NCBI RefSeq assembly: GCF_902499335.1
Contig: NZ_CABVQK010000012.1
Span: forward strand, 62,001-126,000
Direction: 5' to 3'
Length of the DNA stretch: 64,000 nt
Origin: Burkholderia lata
Lineage (GTDB): Bacteria; Pseudomonadota; Gammaproteobacteria; Burkholderiales; Burkholderiaceae
Program-made: the position numbers and the translations under genes
Notes under the pieces: model-generated
Told to the model about the DNA's origin: nothing
Databases searched by the model: none
The model's input: the letters and a program-made list of their open reading frames with translations, nothing else
Part shown: positions 51,342 to 61,984 of the stretch, piece after piece
Layout: each line of letters opens with the position of its first letter
How positions within the stretch are numbered: position 1 is the stretch's first letter

Positions 51342-52496
51342 ATGCGAAGCGCGACCGCGCCCCGTTCGAAACTGCCCGACGTCGGGACGACGATCTTCAC
51401 GGTGATCGGCCAACTGGCTGCTCAGCACGATGCGTTGAACCTGTCGCAGGGGGCGCCGAATTTCGCGCCCGATCCGGCGCTCGTCGAAGGCGTTGCGCGC
51501 GCGATGCGCGACGGGCACAACCAGTACGCGCCGATGGCCGGCGTCATGGCGCTGCGCGAGCGGCTCGCCGAAAAGACCGAGGCGCTGTACGGCACGCACT
51601 ACGACCCGGCCACCGAGATCACGGTGATCGCGAGCGCGAGCGAAGGGCTCTACGCGGCGATCAGCGCGCTCGTGCACCCGGGTGACGAGGTGATCTACTT
51701 CGAGCCGTCGTTCGACAGCTATGCGCCGATCGTGCGGCTGCAGGGCGCGACGCCGGTGGCGATCAAGCTGTCGCCCGAGCATTTCCGTGTGAACTGGGAC
51801 GAAGTCGCCGCGGCGATCAACCCGCGCACGCGGATGATCATCGTGAACACGCCGCACAACCCGACCGCGACCGTGTTTTCCGCCGACGATCTCGAACGGC
51901 TCGCGCAACTCACGCGTGATACCGGCATCGTGATCCTGTCCGACGAAGTCTACGAACACGTCGTGTTCGACGGCGCGCAACACCAGAGCATGGCGCGCCA
52001 TCGCGAGCTGGCCGAGCGCAGTGTGATCGTGTCGTCGTTCGGCAAGTCGTTCCACGTGACGGGCTGGCGGGTCGGCTATTGCGTCGCGCCGGCCGAGCTG
52101 ATGGACGAGATCCGCAAGGTGCACCAGTTCATGGTGTTCGCGGCCGACACGCCGATGCAGGTCGCGTTCGCGGAGATCCTCGCGCGGCCGGACAGCTATC
52201 TCCGCCTGTCGGCGTTCTACCAGGCCAAGCGCGACCTGCTCGCGCGCGAGCTGGCCGATTCGCGTTTCGAGCTGCTGCCGAGCGAAGGCTCGTTCTTCCT
52301 GCTCGCGCGCTTCCGGCACTTCTCGGACGAAAGCGACAGCGATTTCGTGCTGCGCCTGATCCGCGACGCGCGCGTCGCGACGATTCCGCTGTCGGCGTTC
52401 TACACCGACGGCACCGACGCCGGCGTGATCCGGCTCAGTTTTTCGAAGGACGACGCGACGCTGGTCGAAGGCGCGCGGCGGTTGCGTTCGCTGTAA
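51342..52496 (+). CDS. class I/II PLP-dependent aminotransferase (methionine/kynurenine type)
   Basis: Fold-type I aminotransferase of 384 residues. N-terminal LSQGAPNFAPDP, the substrate-carboxylate region NTPHNPTATVF, Asp/Tyr pair in ILSDEVYEHVVFDG and the PLP lysine in SSFGKSFHVTGWRVGY are visible. It resembles YbdL-type methionine aminotransferases and kynurenine aminotransferases. AAGGAGGAG lies just before the ATG, overriding an upstream extension. The genes for a binding protein and a 2-hydroxyacid dehydrogenase follow, suggesting uptake and conversion of an amino acid via its 2-oxo acid. Confidence 0.9.
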   Translation: MRSATAPRSKLPDVGTTIFTVIGQLAAQHDALNLSQGAPNFAPDPALVEGVARAMRDGHNQYAPMAGVMALRERLAEKTEALYGTHYDPATEITVIASASEGLYAAISALVHPGDEVIYFEPSFDSYAPIVRLQGATPVAIKLSPEHFRVNWDEVAAAINPRTRMIIVNTPHNPTATVFSADDLERLAQLTRDTGIVILSDEVYEHVVFDGAQHQSMARHRELAERSVIVSSFGKSFHVTGWRVGYCVAPAELMDEIRKVHQFMVFAADTPMQVAFAEILARPDSYLRLSAFYQAKRDLLARELADSRFELLPSEGSFFLLARFRHFSDESDSDFVLRLIRDARVATIPLSAFYTDGTDAGVIRLSFSKDDATLVEGARRLRSL

Positions 52497-52567
52497 GTCC
52501 CGTATGGAAACCGGCGACGGGCATCCGGCGACGGGAGCGTCGCATCGACCAGACACAGGAGATCACG

Positions 52568-53356
52568 ATGAAGCACACGACCACCCTGAAACTCGCGTTC
52601 GCACTCGCGTGCGCAATCGGCTCGGGCGCCGCGCTCGCCGACGCGCAGACGCTGCGCTTCGGCCTCGAGGCGCAATACCCGCCGTTCGAATCGAAAGCGC
52701 CGAACGGCGACCTGCAAGGCTTCGACATCGACGTCGGCAATGCCGTCTGCCAGACGGCGAAGCTGTCGTGCAAATGGGTCGAGACATCGTTCGACGGCCT
52801 GATTCCCGCGCTGCAGGGCCGCAAGTTCGACGCGATCAACTCGGCGATGAACGCGACCGAGCAGCGGCGCCAGGCGATCGACTTCACGACGATCATCTAT
52901 CGCGTGCCGACCCAGCTGATCGCACGCACCGGCAGCGGCCTGCTGCCGACGCCGGAATCGCTGAAAGGCAAGCGCGTCGGCGTGCTGCAGGCGTCGATCC
53001 AGGAAACCTTCGCGAAGGCGCACTGGGAGCCGGCCGGCGTCGCGATCGTCGCGTACCAGGACCAGAACCAGGCTTACGCGGACCTCGTGTCGGGCCGTCT
53101 CGATGCGACGCTCGTGCTCGCACCGTCGGGCCAGCGCGGCTTCCTGTCGCGTCCGGACGGCAAGGGCTTCTCGTTCGTCGGGCAGCCCGTGCACGACGAC
53201 AAGATCCTCGGCAGCGGCATCGCATTCGGGCTGCGCAAAGGCGACAGCGCACTGAAGGCGAAACTCGACGCGGCGATCGACAAGCTGAAGGCGGACGGCA
53301 CGGTGAAGTCGCTCGGCCTGAAGTATTTCGGCGATATCGACATCTCGACGAAGTAA
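52568..53356 (+). CDS. polar amino-acid ABC substrate-binding protein
   Basis: Periplasmic binding protein of 262 residues, SBP family 3. A signal peptide (about 1-24, cleavage after ALA) precedes the QTLRFGLEAQYPPFESKAPN start and GFDIDVGNAV block typical of Lys/Arg/Orn- or His-binding proteins. The Arg in NATEQRRQAIDFT, which normally grips the ligand carboxylate, is present. ACAGGAGATCACG precedes the ATG. No permease is adjacent. It lies 71 bp after the aminotransferase and 15 bp before the FAD dehydrogenase, so a three-gene operon is likely. Confidence 0.9.
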   Translation: MKHTTTLKLAFALACAIGSGAALADAQTLRFGLEAQYPPFESKAPNGDLQGFDIDVGNAVCQTAKLSCKWVETSFDGLIPALQGRKFDAINSAMNATEQRRQAIDFTTIIYRVPTQLIARTGSGLLPTPESLKGKRVGVLQASIQETFAKAHWEPAGVAIVAYQDQNQAYADLVSGRLDATLVLAPSGQRGFLSRPDGKGFSFVGQPVHDDKILGSGIAFGLRKGDSALKAKLDAAIDKLKADGTVKSLGLKYFGDIDISTK

Positions 53357-53371
53357 GCGGGGCCGCGCGCG

Positions 53372-54802
53372 ATGCAGAACCGGAACACGGCCGCCGCGGG
53401 TGGCGAACAGGACGGCGCGGCGTTGTCGGGCGATGCGCTCGAAGCCGTGCTCGTCGCCGAACTGGGCGACGCGCTCGTCACGCGCTCGGCCGACATCGAG
53501 CCGCGTTACTTCACCGCGTACAACGAGCCGGCCGGCGTGCGGCCGCGTGCGCTGGTGCGCCCGCGCAGCGTCGACGACGTGTCGCGCACGCTCGCGCTGT
53601 GTGCGCGGCTCGGCCAGCCGGTCGTGCCGCAAGGCGGCCTGACGGGGCTCGCGCGTGGCGCAGTCGCGCTCGGCGGCGAGGTCGTGCTGTCGATGGAACG
53701 CTTCGCGGGCGTCGAGGCGCTCGACGCGGCGGCCGGCACGATGACGGTACGCGCCGGAACGCCGCTGCAGACGGTGCAGGAAGCCGCGGAAGCGGCGGGT
53801 TTCACGTTCGGCGTCGATCTCGGTGCACGCGGCTCATGCCAGATCGGCGGCATGCTCGCGACCAATGCGGGCGGCACGCGCGCAATCCGCTACGGGATGA
53901 TGCGCGAGCAGGTGCTCGGGCTCGAAGCCGTGCTCGCGGACGGCACGGTCGTGTCGTCGATGAACCGGATGCTGAAGAACAACGCGGGCTACGACCTGAA
54001 GCAGCTGTTCATCGGCAGCGAGGGGACGCTCGGCGTCGTCACGCGCGCCGTGCTGCGGCTGCATCCGTTGCTCGCCGCGCCGGCCACGGCGCTCTGCCGC
54101 GTGCGCGACTACGCCGCGGTGGTCGCGCTGTGGAACCGCGTGCGCACGCTGCCGGAAGTCGTCAGCTTCGAGGCGATGTGGCCGTCGTTCTACGACTACG
54201 TCGCGCGTCATACGCCGGGTGTTTCGGCGCCGTTTGTCGGCGACGAGGGCTTCGCGATACTGATCGAATGCGCGACGAGCGCACCGGGCGGCGATGCGCA
54301 CCAGGCGCTGGAAACCGGTCTCGCGGCGGGGTTCGACGCAGGGCTCGTGGAGGACGCGGTGCTCGCGACTTCGGAGCGACAGGCGCGTGACTTGTGGACG
54401 CTGCGCGAAGGCCTCGCGATCGACGCGCTGCCGCATCTCGTCAACTTCGACGTGAGCCTGCCGACGGGCGAACTCGGCGCGTTTGCCGAGCGCTGCGAGG
54501 CGGCGTTGCGGGCCCGCTGGCCGGACGTCACGTGCCTGTTCTTCGGCCATGTCGGCGACGGCAACGTGCATATCGGCGTGTCGCTGGCCGGGATGACCGA
54601 GGCCGACCTCGATGCGCTCGATCACTGCGTGTACGCGGTGGTGCGCGACATGGGCGGCTCGGTGTCGGCCGAGCACGGGATCGGTGTGCTCAAGCGTCCC
54701 TATCTCGCGCTTACGCGCAGCGACACGGAAATCGGATTGATGCGACGGCTGAAGGCCGCGCTGGATCCGCTCGGCATCCTGAATCCCGGCAAGGTGCTTT
54801 GA
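53372..54802 (+). CDS. FAD-linked 2-hydroxyacid dehydrogenase (GlcD/D2HGDH type)
   Basis: A VAO-family flavoprotein of 476 residues. N-terminal FAD domain: PRALVRPRSVDDVSRTLALC, VVPQGGLTGLARGA, GGMLATNAGGTRAIRYGMMR, IGSEGTLGVVTRAVLRL. C-terminal half: FFGHVGDGNVHIG (metal/substrate histidines) and SAEHGIGVLKR, ending DPLGILNPGKVL. This matches D-2-hydroxyglutarate/D-lactate dehydrogenases. It starts 15 bp after the binding-protein gene. The substrate may be the 2-hydroxyacid related to the 2-oxo acid made by the neighbouring aminotransferase; that link is inference. Confidence 0.9.
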   Translation: MQNRNTAAAGGEQDGAALSGDALEAVLVAELGDALVTRSADIEPRYFTAYNEPAGVRPRALVRPRSVDDVSRTLALCARLGQPVVPQGGLTGLARGAVALGGEVVLSMERFAGVEALDAAAGTMTVRAGTPLQTVQEAAEAAGFTFGVDLGARGSCQIGGMLATNAGGTRAIRYGMMREQVLGLEAVLADGTVVSSMNRMLKNNAGYDLKQLFIGSEGTLGVVTRAVLRLHPLLAAPATALCRVRDYAAVVALWNRVRTLPEVVSFEAMWPSFYDYVARHTPGVSAPFVGDEGFAILIECATSAPGGDAHQALETGLAAGFDAGLVEDAVLATSERQARDLWTLREGLAIDALPHLVNFDVSLPTGELGAFAERCEAALRARWPDVTCLFFGHVGDGNVHIGVSLAGMTEADLDALDHCVYAVVRDMGGSVSAEHGIGVLKRPYLALTRSDTEIGLMRRLKAALDPLGILNPGKVL

Positions 54803-54848
54803 CCGGGGCGATGCGCGTTGCCGGCGGGAGCCCGGCCTGCGTGACCCG

Positions 54849-55421
54849 TCAGCCGTCCACCCAGCGCAGCGCGCCGATCTTCAGGTGTTCGACAACGCTG
54901 CGCGCCCATTCGAGTTCCGCATTGAGCAGCACGAGCGCGTGCTCGTTCTGCAGCAGGAACAGGCGCGGCACCTGGTCGGCCTGCGCGGTGGCGCGCAGCG
55001 TTTCGAGGCGTGCGCGCTCTGCGTCGAGTCGGGTGATCCGAAGCTCGAGCTGGTGGCGTGCATCTTCGGCGTCGAGCAGCGGCAGGAACGCGAGACCGGC
55101 GCTGAACGCCGGGAATTCACGCGCGGGCTCCGCGAGCAGCGCATGCAGCCACGCCTGCCCCGCCGTGTGCCCGGTCTCGGTCAGCGCATACAGTGTGCGC
55201 TCCGGAAACGCACCATCACGCTCGGTGTCGTGCACGGTGATCAGCCCGTCGCGCAGCAGCCGGTCGATCGTCTGGTAGAGGCTCGTGCGCTGCCGCACGT
55301 TGACGACTTCGTCGTACCCGCGAGCCTTCAGCTGCTGCAGCATTCCGTACGGATGCATCGGCGTTTCGGTGAGCGTCGCGAGGACGGCCAGTGCAAGCGG
55401 AGACGGACGGATAGTGGACAT
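54849..55421 (-). CDS. PadR-family transcriptional regulator
   Basis: A 190-residue regulator. The N-terminal winged helix with LALAVLATLTETPMHPYGML and the wing ERTLYALTETGHTAG is PadR-like, and a C-terminal helical domain (PF10400-type, rich in Arg/Glu/Leu) mediates dimerisation. An AT-rich inverted repeat directly abuts its start codon and is probably its own operator. Its target and ligand are unknown; the AT-rich 68 bp upstream is shared with the 3' end of the CadR gene, not with a divergent gene. Confidence 0.88.
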   Translation of the reverse strand: MSTIRPSPLALAVLATLTETPMHPYGMLQQLKARGYDEVVNVRQRTSLYQTIDRLLRDGLITVHDTERDGAFPERTLYALTETGHTAGQAWLHALLAEPAREFPAFSAGLAFLPLLDAEDARHQLELRITRLDAERARLETLRATAQADQVPRLFLLQNEHALVLLNAELEWARSVVEHLKIGALRWVDG

Positions 55422-55459
55422 GAATAGTTATTGCATATCTAGTAATAATATAACTATTC
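55422..55459. promoter_or_regulatory. PadR operator candidate (AT-rich inverted repeat)
   Basis: Arms GAATAGTTAT and ATAACTATTC match perfectly across an 18-nt centre containing TGCATATC and TAATAATA. It begins one base before the PadR ATG, so binding would block the promoter or translation start. Confidence 0.65.
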
Positions 55460-55489
55460 TCAATCAGACTATCATATTTCACAAGGGTT

Positions 55490-55921
55490 TCAGCCGAGGT
55501 GCGAGCGCTTCGCGGCCGGTGCGACGGTTTCCATCGTCGCGAGGCCGTGCACGATGCCGCAATCCTCGACCGAATGCTCGCCGACGCACTGGCGGCGCAA
55601 TTCGGTGAGCTGGTTGCGCAGATGCGTGAGTTCCGCGAGGCGTGCGTCGACGTGCCCGATGTGATCGTCGAGCAGCGAATTGATCGAATCGCAGGGGTCG
55701 GCCGGCGTGTCGGTGAGCCGCAGCAGCGCGCGGATTTCGTCGTGCGCCATGTCGAGCGCGCGGCAGTTGCGGATGAAGCGCAGCCGTTCGACATGCACGT
55801 CGGTGTAGTTGCGGTAGTTCGAGTCGGTGCGCTCCGCATCCGGCATCAGCCCCTCTTTCTCGTAGAAACGGATCGTCTCGGGTGTGCAGCGGGCCGCTTT
55901 GGCCAGTTCGCCGATCTTCAT
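55490..55921 (-). CDS. cadR: Cd(II)/Pb(II)-responsive MerR-family regulator
   Basis: A 143-residue MerR regulator. The winged helix MKIGELAKAARCTPETIRFY and the following YEKEGLM are canonical. The long dimerisation helix ends in the CadR/PbrR metal site: Cys in DPCDSINSLLDDH, Cys in RRQCVGEH, then a Cys/His tail (EDCGIVHGL). It is divergent from the metal ATPase gene, with a MerR-type promoter between them, and would activate that gene when cadmium or lead (perhaps zinc) binds. Confidence 0.93.
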   Translation of the reverse strand: MKIGELAKAARCTPETIRFYEKEGLMPDAERTDSNYRNYTDVHVERLRFIRNCRALDMAHDEIRALLRLTDTPADPCDSINSLLDDHIGHVDARLAELTHLRNQLTELRRQCVGEHSVEDCGIVHGLATMETVAPAAKRSHLG

Positions 55922-55941
55922 GACCTTTCTCCGTGTAAGGG

Positions 55942-55972
55942 TTGACCTTGTAGTGGCTTCAGGGTGTTAACT
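55942..55972 (+). promoter_or_regulatory. MerR-type cadA promoter with 19-bp spacer
   Basis: TTGACC and TTAACT are separated by 19 nt, 2 more than optimal, as in promoters twisted open by MerR proteins. The spacer contains the imperfect dyad ACCTTGTAG..TTCAGGGT, the CadR/PbrR-like operator. Confidence 0.85.
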
Positions 55973-56002
55973 CTACACCGTCAAGCCACAAAGGAGGTTG
56001 TC

Positions 56003-58645
<2,643 letters not shown>

Positions 58646-58655
58646 GGAGCAGGCG

Positions 58656-59024
58656 ATGAGCTTTCTGAAACGAATCCTGGGCGGCCACGGCGGTGGCCAT
58701 GGCGGCGGGCACGGCAACAGCGGCCACGGTGGCGGGCATCACGGCGGGCAGCGCCAGGACGGGCATGGCGGCCACGATGCGCGCGGCCGCGATCGCTACG
58801 GCTGGGGCTGGCAGGCGCCGGCCGACAGTCGAAGCGGGCAGGCCGGTGGCAACGTGCCGCTGAGCCAGCTCGCCTGTGCGGGCTGCGGCGCGCTCAATGC
58901 GTCGGATGCGCGTTTCTGCGCGCAGTGCGGTGCCGCGCAACGCGGCAAGTCCTGCAGCCGTTGCCACTCGGCGCTGGCGGACGACGCGCGGTTCTGTCCC
59001 GGGTGCGGGACGCAGGCTGCGTAA
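58656..59024 (+). CDS. small His/Gly-rich zinc-ribbon protein, cadA partner
   Basis: A 122-residue protein, 10 bp after cadA and so probably co-transcribed. Residues 8-40 are a GHGGGHGGGHG-type His/Gly segment; residues 70-122 form two CxxC zinc-ribbon pairs (ACAGCGALN, RFCAQCG, SCSRCHS, RFCPGCG), a double zinc ribbon. No signal peptide. I do not know a characterised homologue. The layout suggests cytoplasmic binding or buffering of the metal that CadA exports; this is inference from position and composition. Confidence 0.75.
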   Translation: MSFLKRILGGHGGGHGGGHGNSGHGGGHHGGQRQDGHGGHDARGRDRYGWGWQAPADSRSGQAGGNVPLSQLACAGCGALNASDARFCAQCGAAQRGKSCSRCHSALADDARFCPGCGTQAA

Positions 59025-59110
59025 GTTTGCCGGCCATTCGCGCCGGCGGCGTGTGAACGCCGGCCGGCGCGCTTCGTTTCACGGCCGGGGCAGGCGCACC
59101 GGCCTTTCGA

Positions 59111-59911
59111 TCAGCGCAGCGGCAGGTAGATCTCGGTGCGCAGGTCGGCCGGCGCCGCATCCATCGGCGTATTGAGGTACAGCTCGAACGGCGGCGCGTC
59201 GGCGGCTTCGCGGCCCGAGTGACGCAGCCAGTCGCCGTAGAGCCATTGGTAGGCCGCCTTCAGGTCCGCATACGGCCCGGTATGCAGCAGCACCGCGTAT
59301 TCGCCACCCGCCACCGTCGCGCGCTCCACCGGCGGCGCGGGTTCGATGTCCGGCGTGCCGTCGGCCGGCATGAAGCACGCCTTCGCGCGCAACTGCGCTT
59401 CGGGCGTCGTGTCCGGATCGTCGTAGAAGATCCCGAGCATCTTCGCGCCCGGGCCGATCAGCCCGCGCGGGCCGGCCCACGCACCGATCCGCGCGAACGC
59501 GTCACCGACCTTCAGGTACGACCCGGTATGCGCCACCGCATAGCCGTGCAATTCCGGCAGCCGCCGGATCTCGACTTCATGCTTGAACATGTCTTCTTCT
59601 CCTCGCTGTAGCGGATAGATGGGGCGGTGGCTGCCCGCGCGCCGCGCGACCTCGTCGATCGGCCGCGCCGTGCACACGAGATCCTCGGACGCGCGCACGA
59701 TCCGCATCCGCCGCACCGTCAGCACGATCGACTCGCCATACAGCGCGCGATAGACGCGCTGCCAGTGATACGGCGACAGGCACGCGACTTCGGCGAGCCG
59801 GTTCAGGTCGAGCGGGCCGTCGAGGTGCGCGCGGATGGTCTCGTGGACGCGCGCCACGCTGGCCGCGTAGCGAAGCCAGGCGGGCTGGTCGAGTTTGGTT
59901 TCGACGGTCAT
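59111..59911 (-). CDS. AraC-type/GyrI-like protein with incomplete DNA-binding domain
   Basis: A 266-residue protein: an N-terminal AraC helix-turn-helix (LNRLAEVACLSPYHWQRVYR) and a C-terminal GyrI-like/SRPBCC-type effector domain (from about residue 108). The second AraC helix-turn-helix begins (RPIDEVARRAG) but breaks off: the expected recognition helix and the following 40 or so residues are replaced by SHRPIYPLQRGEED. Right there GAGGAGAAGAAG precedes an in-frame ATG (59590), so the GyrI domain may be translated separately. An ancestral in-frame deletion is the likely cause. Convergent with the zinc-ribbon gene. Confidence 0.75.
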   Translation of the reverse strand: MTVETKLDQPAWLRYAASVARVHETIRAHLDGPLDLNRLAEVACLSPYHWQRVYRALYGESIVLTVRRMRIVRASEDLVCTARPIDEVARRAGSHRPIYPLQRGEEDMFKHEVEIRRLPELHGYAVAHTGSYLKVGDAFARIGAWAGPRGLIGPGAKMLGIFYDDPDTTPEAQLRAKACFMPADGTPDIEPAPPVERATVAGGEYAVLLHTGPYADLKAAYQWLYGDWLRHSGREAADAPPFELYLNTPMDAAPADLRTEIYLPLR

Positions 59912-60188
59912 CGGCGCGTCCGGGCGGGTACCGACGTCACGGTAGCACGGCCCGAATCGATAAACCTTGCGGAAATCCGTAGGAGGCCGACAAGTCAGGC
60001 CCTTTTATATTTCGGCGAAATGGGGTCTTGCCCCCCAGCGATCTATGACTAAAGTTAAAGACGGTGAAATCGGGTGATCGCGTCATTTTTCTCGGGTAAG
60101 TTGCTCCGTCGGGGCAGCACGTTTTTCGAAGTACGCAGGTAGTTCGTCGATGTTCAATCGCAACACCACGTTTTCGGGAGAAGAAGAA

Positions 60189-61652
60189 ATGGATGCTTCC
60201 AGCTTCATCACGTCGCTGCAGACCACGCTAGGGGGGTATCTGCCAAAGATCGCCGGCGCGATCGGCATCCTGGTGATCGGCTGGCTGATCGCCGTCGTGG
60301 TGCGGGCCGGCGCGATGCGCCTGCTCGGCGCGCTGAAGGTCGATCAGCGGATCAGCGAAAGCACCGGCCAGGGCGCCTGCGTCGAGCGCATCATCGCCGG
60401 TGGCCTGTTCTGGCTCGTGCTGCTCGTCACCGCGGTGGGCATCTTCAACGTGCTCAACCTGTACGCGGTCTCCAATCCGTTCTCGCTGCTCGTCACGCAC
60501 ATCGTCAACTACCTGCCGAACCTGATCGGCGGCGGGGCGCTGACGCTGATCGCGTGGCTCATCGCGTCGCTGCTGCGCAGCCTCGCGAACCGCGCGCTGA
60601 AGGCGAGCAAGATCGACGACAAGCTGTCCGAAGGGGCCGGCATGCAGCCGATGAGCGGCTATCTCGGCGACGTGCTGTTCTGGCTCGTGATCCTGATGTT
60701 CCTGCCGGCGATCCTCGCGTCGTTCGCGTTGTCGGGGCTGCTGTCGCCGGTGCAGGGGATGGTCGACAAGCTGCTCGCGATCGTGCCGAACCTGTTCGCG
60801 GCCGCGGTGATCGGCATCGTCGGCTGGATCGTCGCGCGCGTGCTGCGCGGCCTCGTGACGAACCTGCTCGTCGCCGCCGGCGCCGACCGCCTCACGCAGG
60901 GTCTCGACAGCCCGACGCCCGTGCGCGTGTCGAGCCTGATCGGCACGATCGTCTACGTGTTCGTGTTCGTGCCGACGCTGATCTCCGCGCTCGACGCGCT
61001 GAAGATCGACGCGATCTCGGTGCCGGCCACCAACATGCTGAACCAGTTCCTCGGCGCGGTACCGGACATCGTCGCGGCGATCGTGATCGTGCTGGTGACG
61101 TTCTACTTCGCGCGCTTCGTCGCGTCGCTCGCGCAGAAGCTGCTGGAAGCCGCGGGCGCCGACGGGCTGCCGGCCGTGCTCGGCGTCGAGCGCGTGTTCT
61201 CGGGGATCCTGCAGCCGTCGGTGCTGGTCGCGCGGCTGATCGTGTTCTTCGCGATGCTGTTCGCGTCGGTCGAAGCGGCGAACCGGCTCGGCTTCTCGCA
61301 GGTGCGCGACGTCGTCACGCTGTTCATCGAATTCGGCGGCCACGTGCTGATGGGCGGCGTGATCCTCGTGATCGGCGTGTGGCTCGCGGGCCTCGCGCGC
61401 CGCGTGATCGAGCAGGCCGACCGCGAGCACAGCGTGCTGTTCGCGCGCATCGCGCAATTCGCGATCCTCGGCCTCGTGTTCGCGATGGGGCTGCGCGCGA
61501 TGGGTATCGCGAACGAGATCGTGCAGCTCGCGTTCGGCCTCGTGCTCGGTGCGATCGCGGTGGCGGTGGCGCTGTCGTTCGGCCTCGGCGGCCGCGAAGC
61601 GGCCGGCAAGCTGCTCGACCGCTGGTTCAACCAGCGCGGCGGCGGGCAGTAA
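60189..61652 (+). CDS. multi-helix mechanosensitive-channel-related membrane protein
   Basis: A polytopic protein of 487 residues with about ten hydrophobic helices arranged as repeats of a TM-helix unit (ILVIGWLIAVVVR; LIAWLIASLLRSLANRAL; GIVGWIVARVLRGLV; VIGVWLAGLARRVIEQ), each followed by a basic patch. This is the conserved TM-helix repeat family (PF05552-like) of CmpX-type proteins, related to small mechanosensitive channels, but I see no MscS beta-domain. GGGAGAAGAAGAA lies directly before the chosen ATG. It may tune membrane fluidity or osmotic response. Confidence 0.8.
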   Translation: MDASSFITSLQTTLGGYLPKIAGAIGILVIGWLIAVVVRAGAMRLLGALKVDQRISESTGQGACVERIIAGGLFWLVLLVTAVGIFNVLNLYAVSNPFSLLVTHIVNYLPNLIGGGALTLIAWLIASLLRSLANRALKASKIDDKLSEGAGMQPMSGYLGDVLFWLVILMFLPAILASFALSGLLSPVQGMVDKLLAIVPNLFAAAVIGIVGWIVARVLRGLVTNLLVAAGADRLTQGLDSPTPVRVSSLIGTIVYVFVFVPTLISALDALKIDAISVPATNMLNQFLGAVPDIVAAIVIVLVTFYFARFVASLAQKLLEAAGADGLPAVLGVERVFSGILQPSVLVARLIVFFAMLFASVEAANRLGFSQVRDVVTLFIEFGGHVLMGGVILVIGVWLAGLARRVIEQADREHSVLFARIAQFAILGLVFAMGLRAMGIANEIVQLAFGLVLGAIAVAVALSFGLGGREAAGKLLDRWFNQRGGGQ

Positions 61653-61984
61653 AGCCACCGTCGAGCATCCGTCCGGCCGCGCTGCGTGGCCGGACGGCGC
61701 CGCGGCAGCGTGTGTATCCAGCCGGGCGAGAACGGCACGCGACAGCGTTCGTTCGTGCGGCGACGCCAGCACCCGAGCGTCGGTGAAGGCTGCCGCCGCG
61801 CAACCTTCGCCGCGTCGGCCCTTTGCCGACCGGCGTCGTCACCCGTCCCGTGCCGGCATTTCCGTCAGCGAAATGTCAGCCGCGATCTTTGCCGAATTTC
61901 GATAACACGTCGTTTAATGACTCTCTAGCATCGATTCTCAGTCGCGCAGGCCGCCAGGCCCGGCGCCTTTGAGGAGAGAGTCCG
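61653..61984 (+). other. 332-bp gap before ethanolamine permease
   Basis: No gene. A 10-bp GC-rich hairpin (CCGTCCGGCC / GGCCGGACGG, 61669-61697) lies after the channel gene but lacks a T-tract. A short inverted repeat CATTTC/GAAATG at 61857-61875 lies about 110 bp before the permease and could be an operator. GAGGAGAGAG precedes the permease ATG. Confidence 0.5.
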
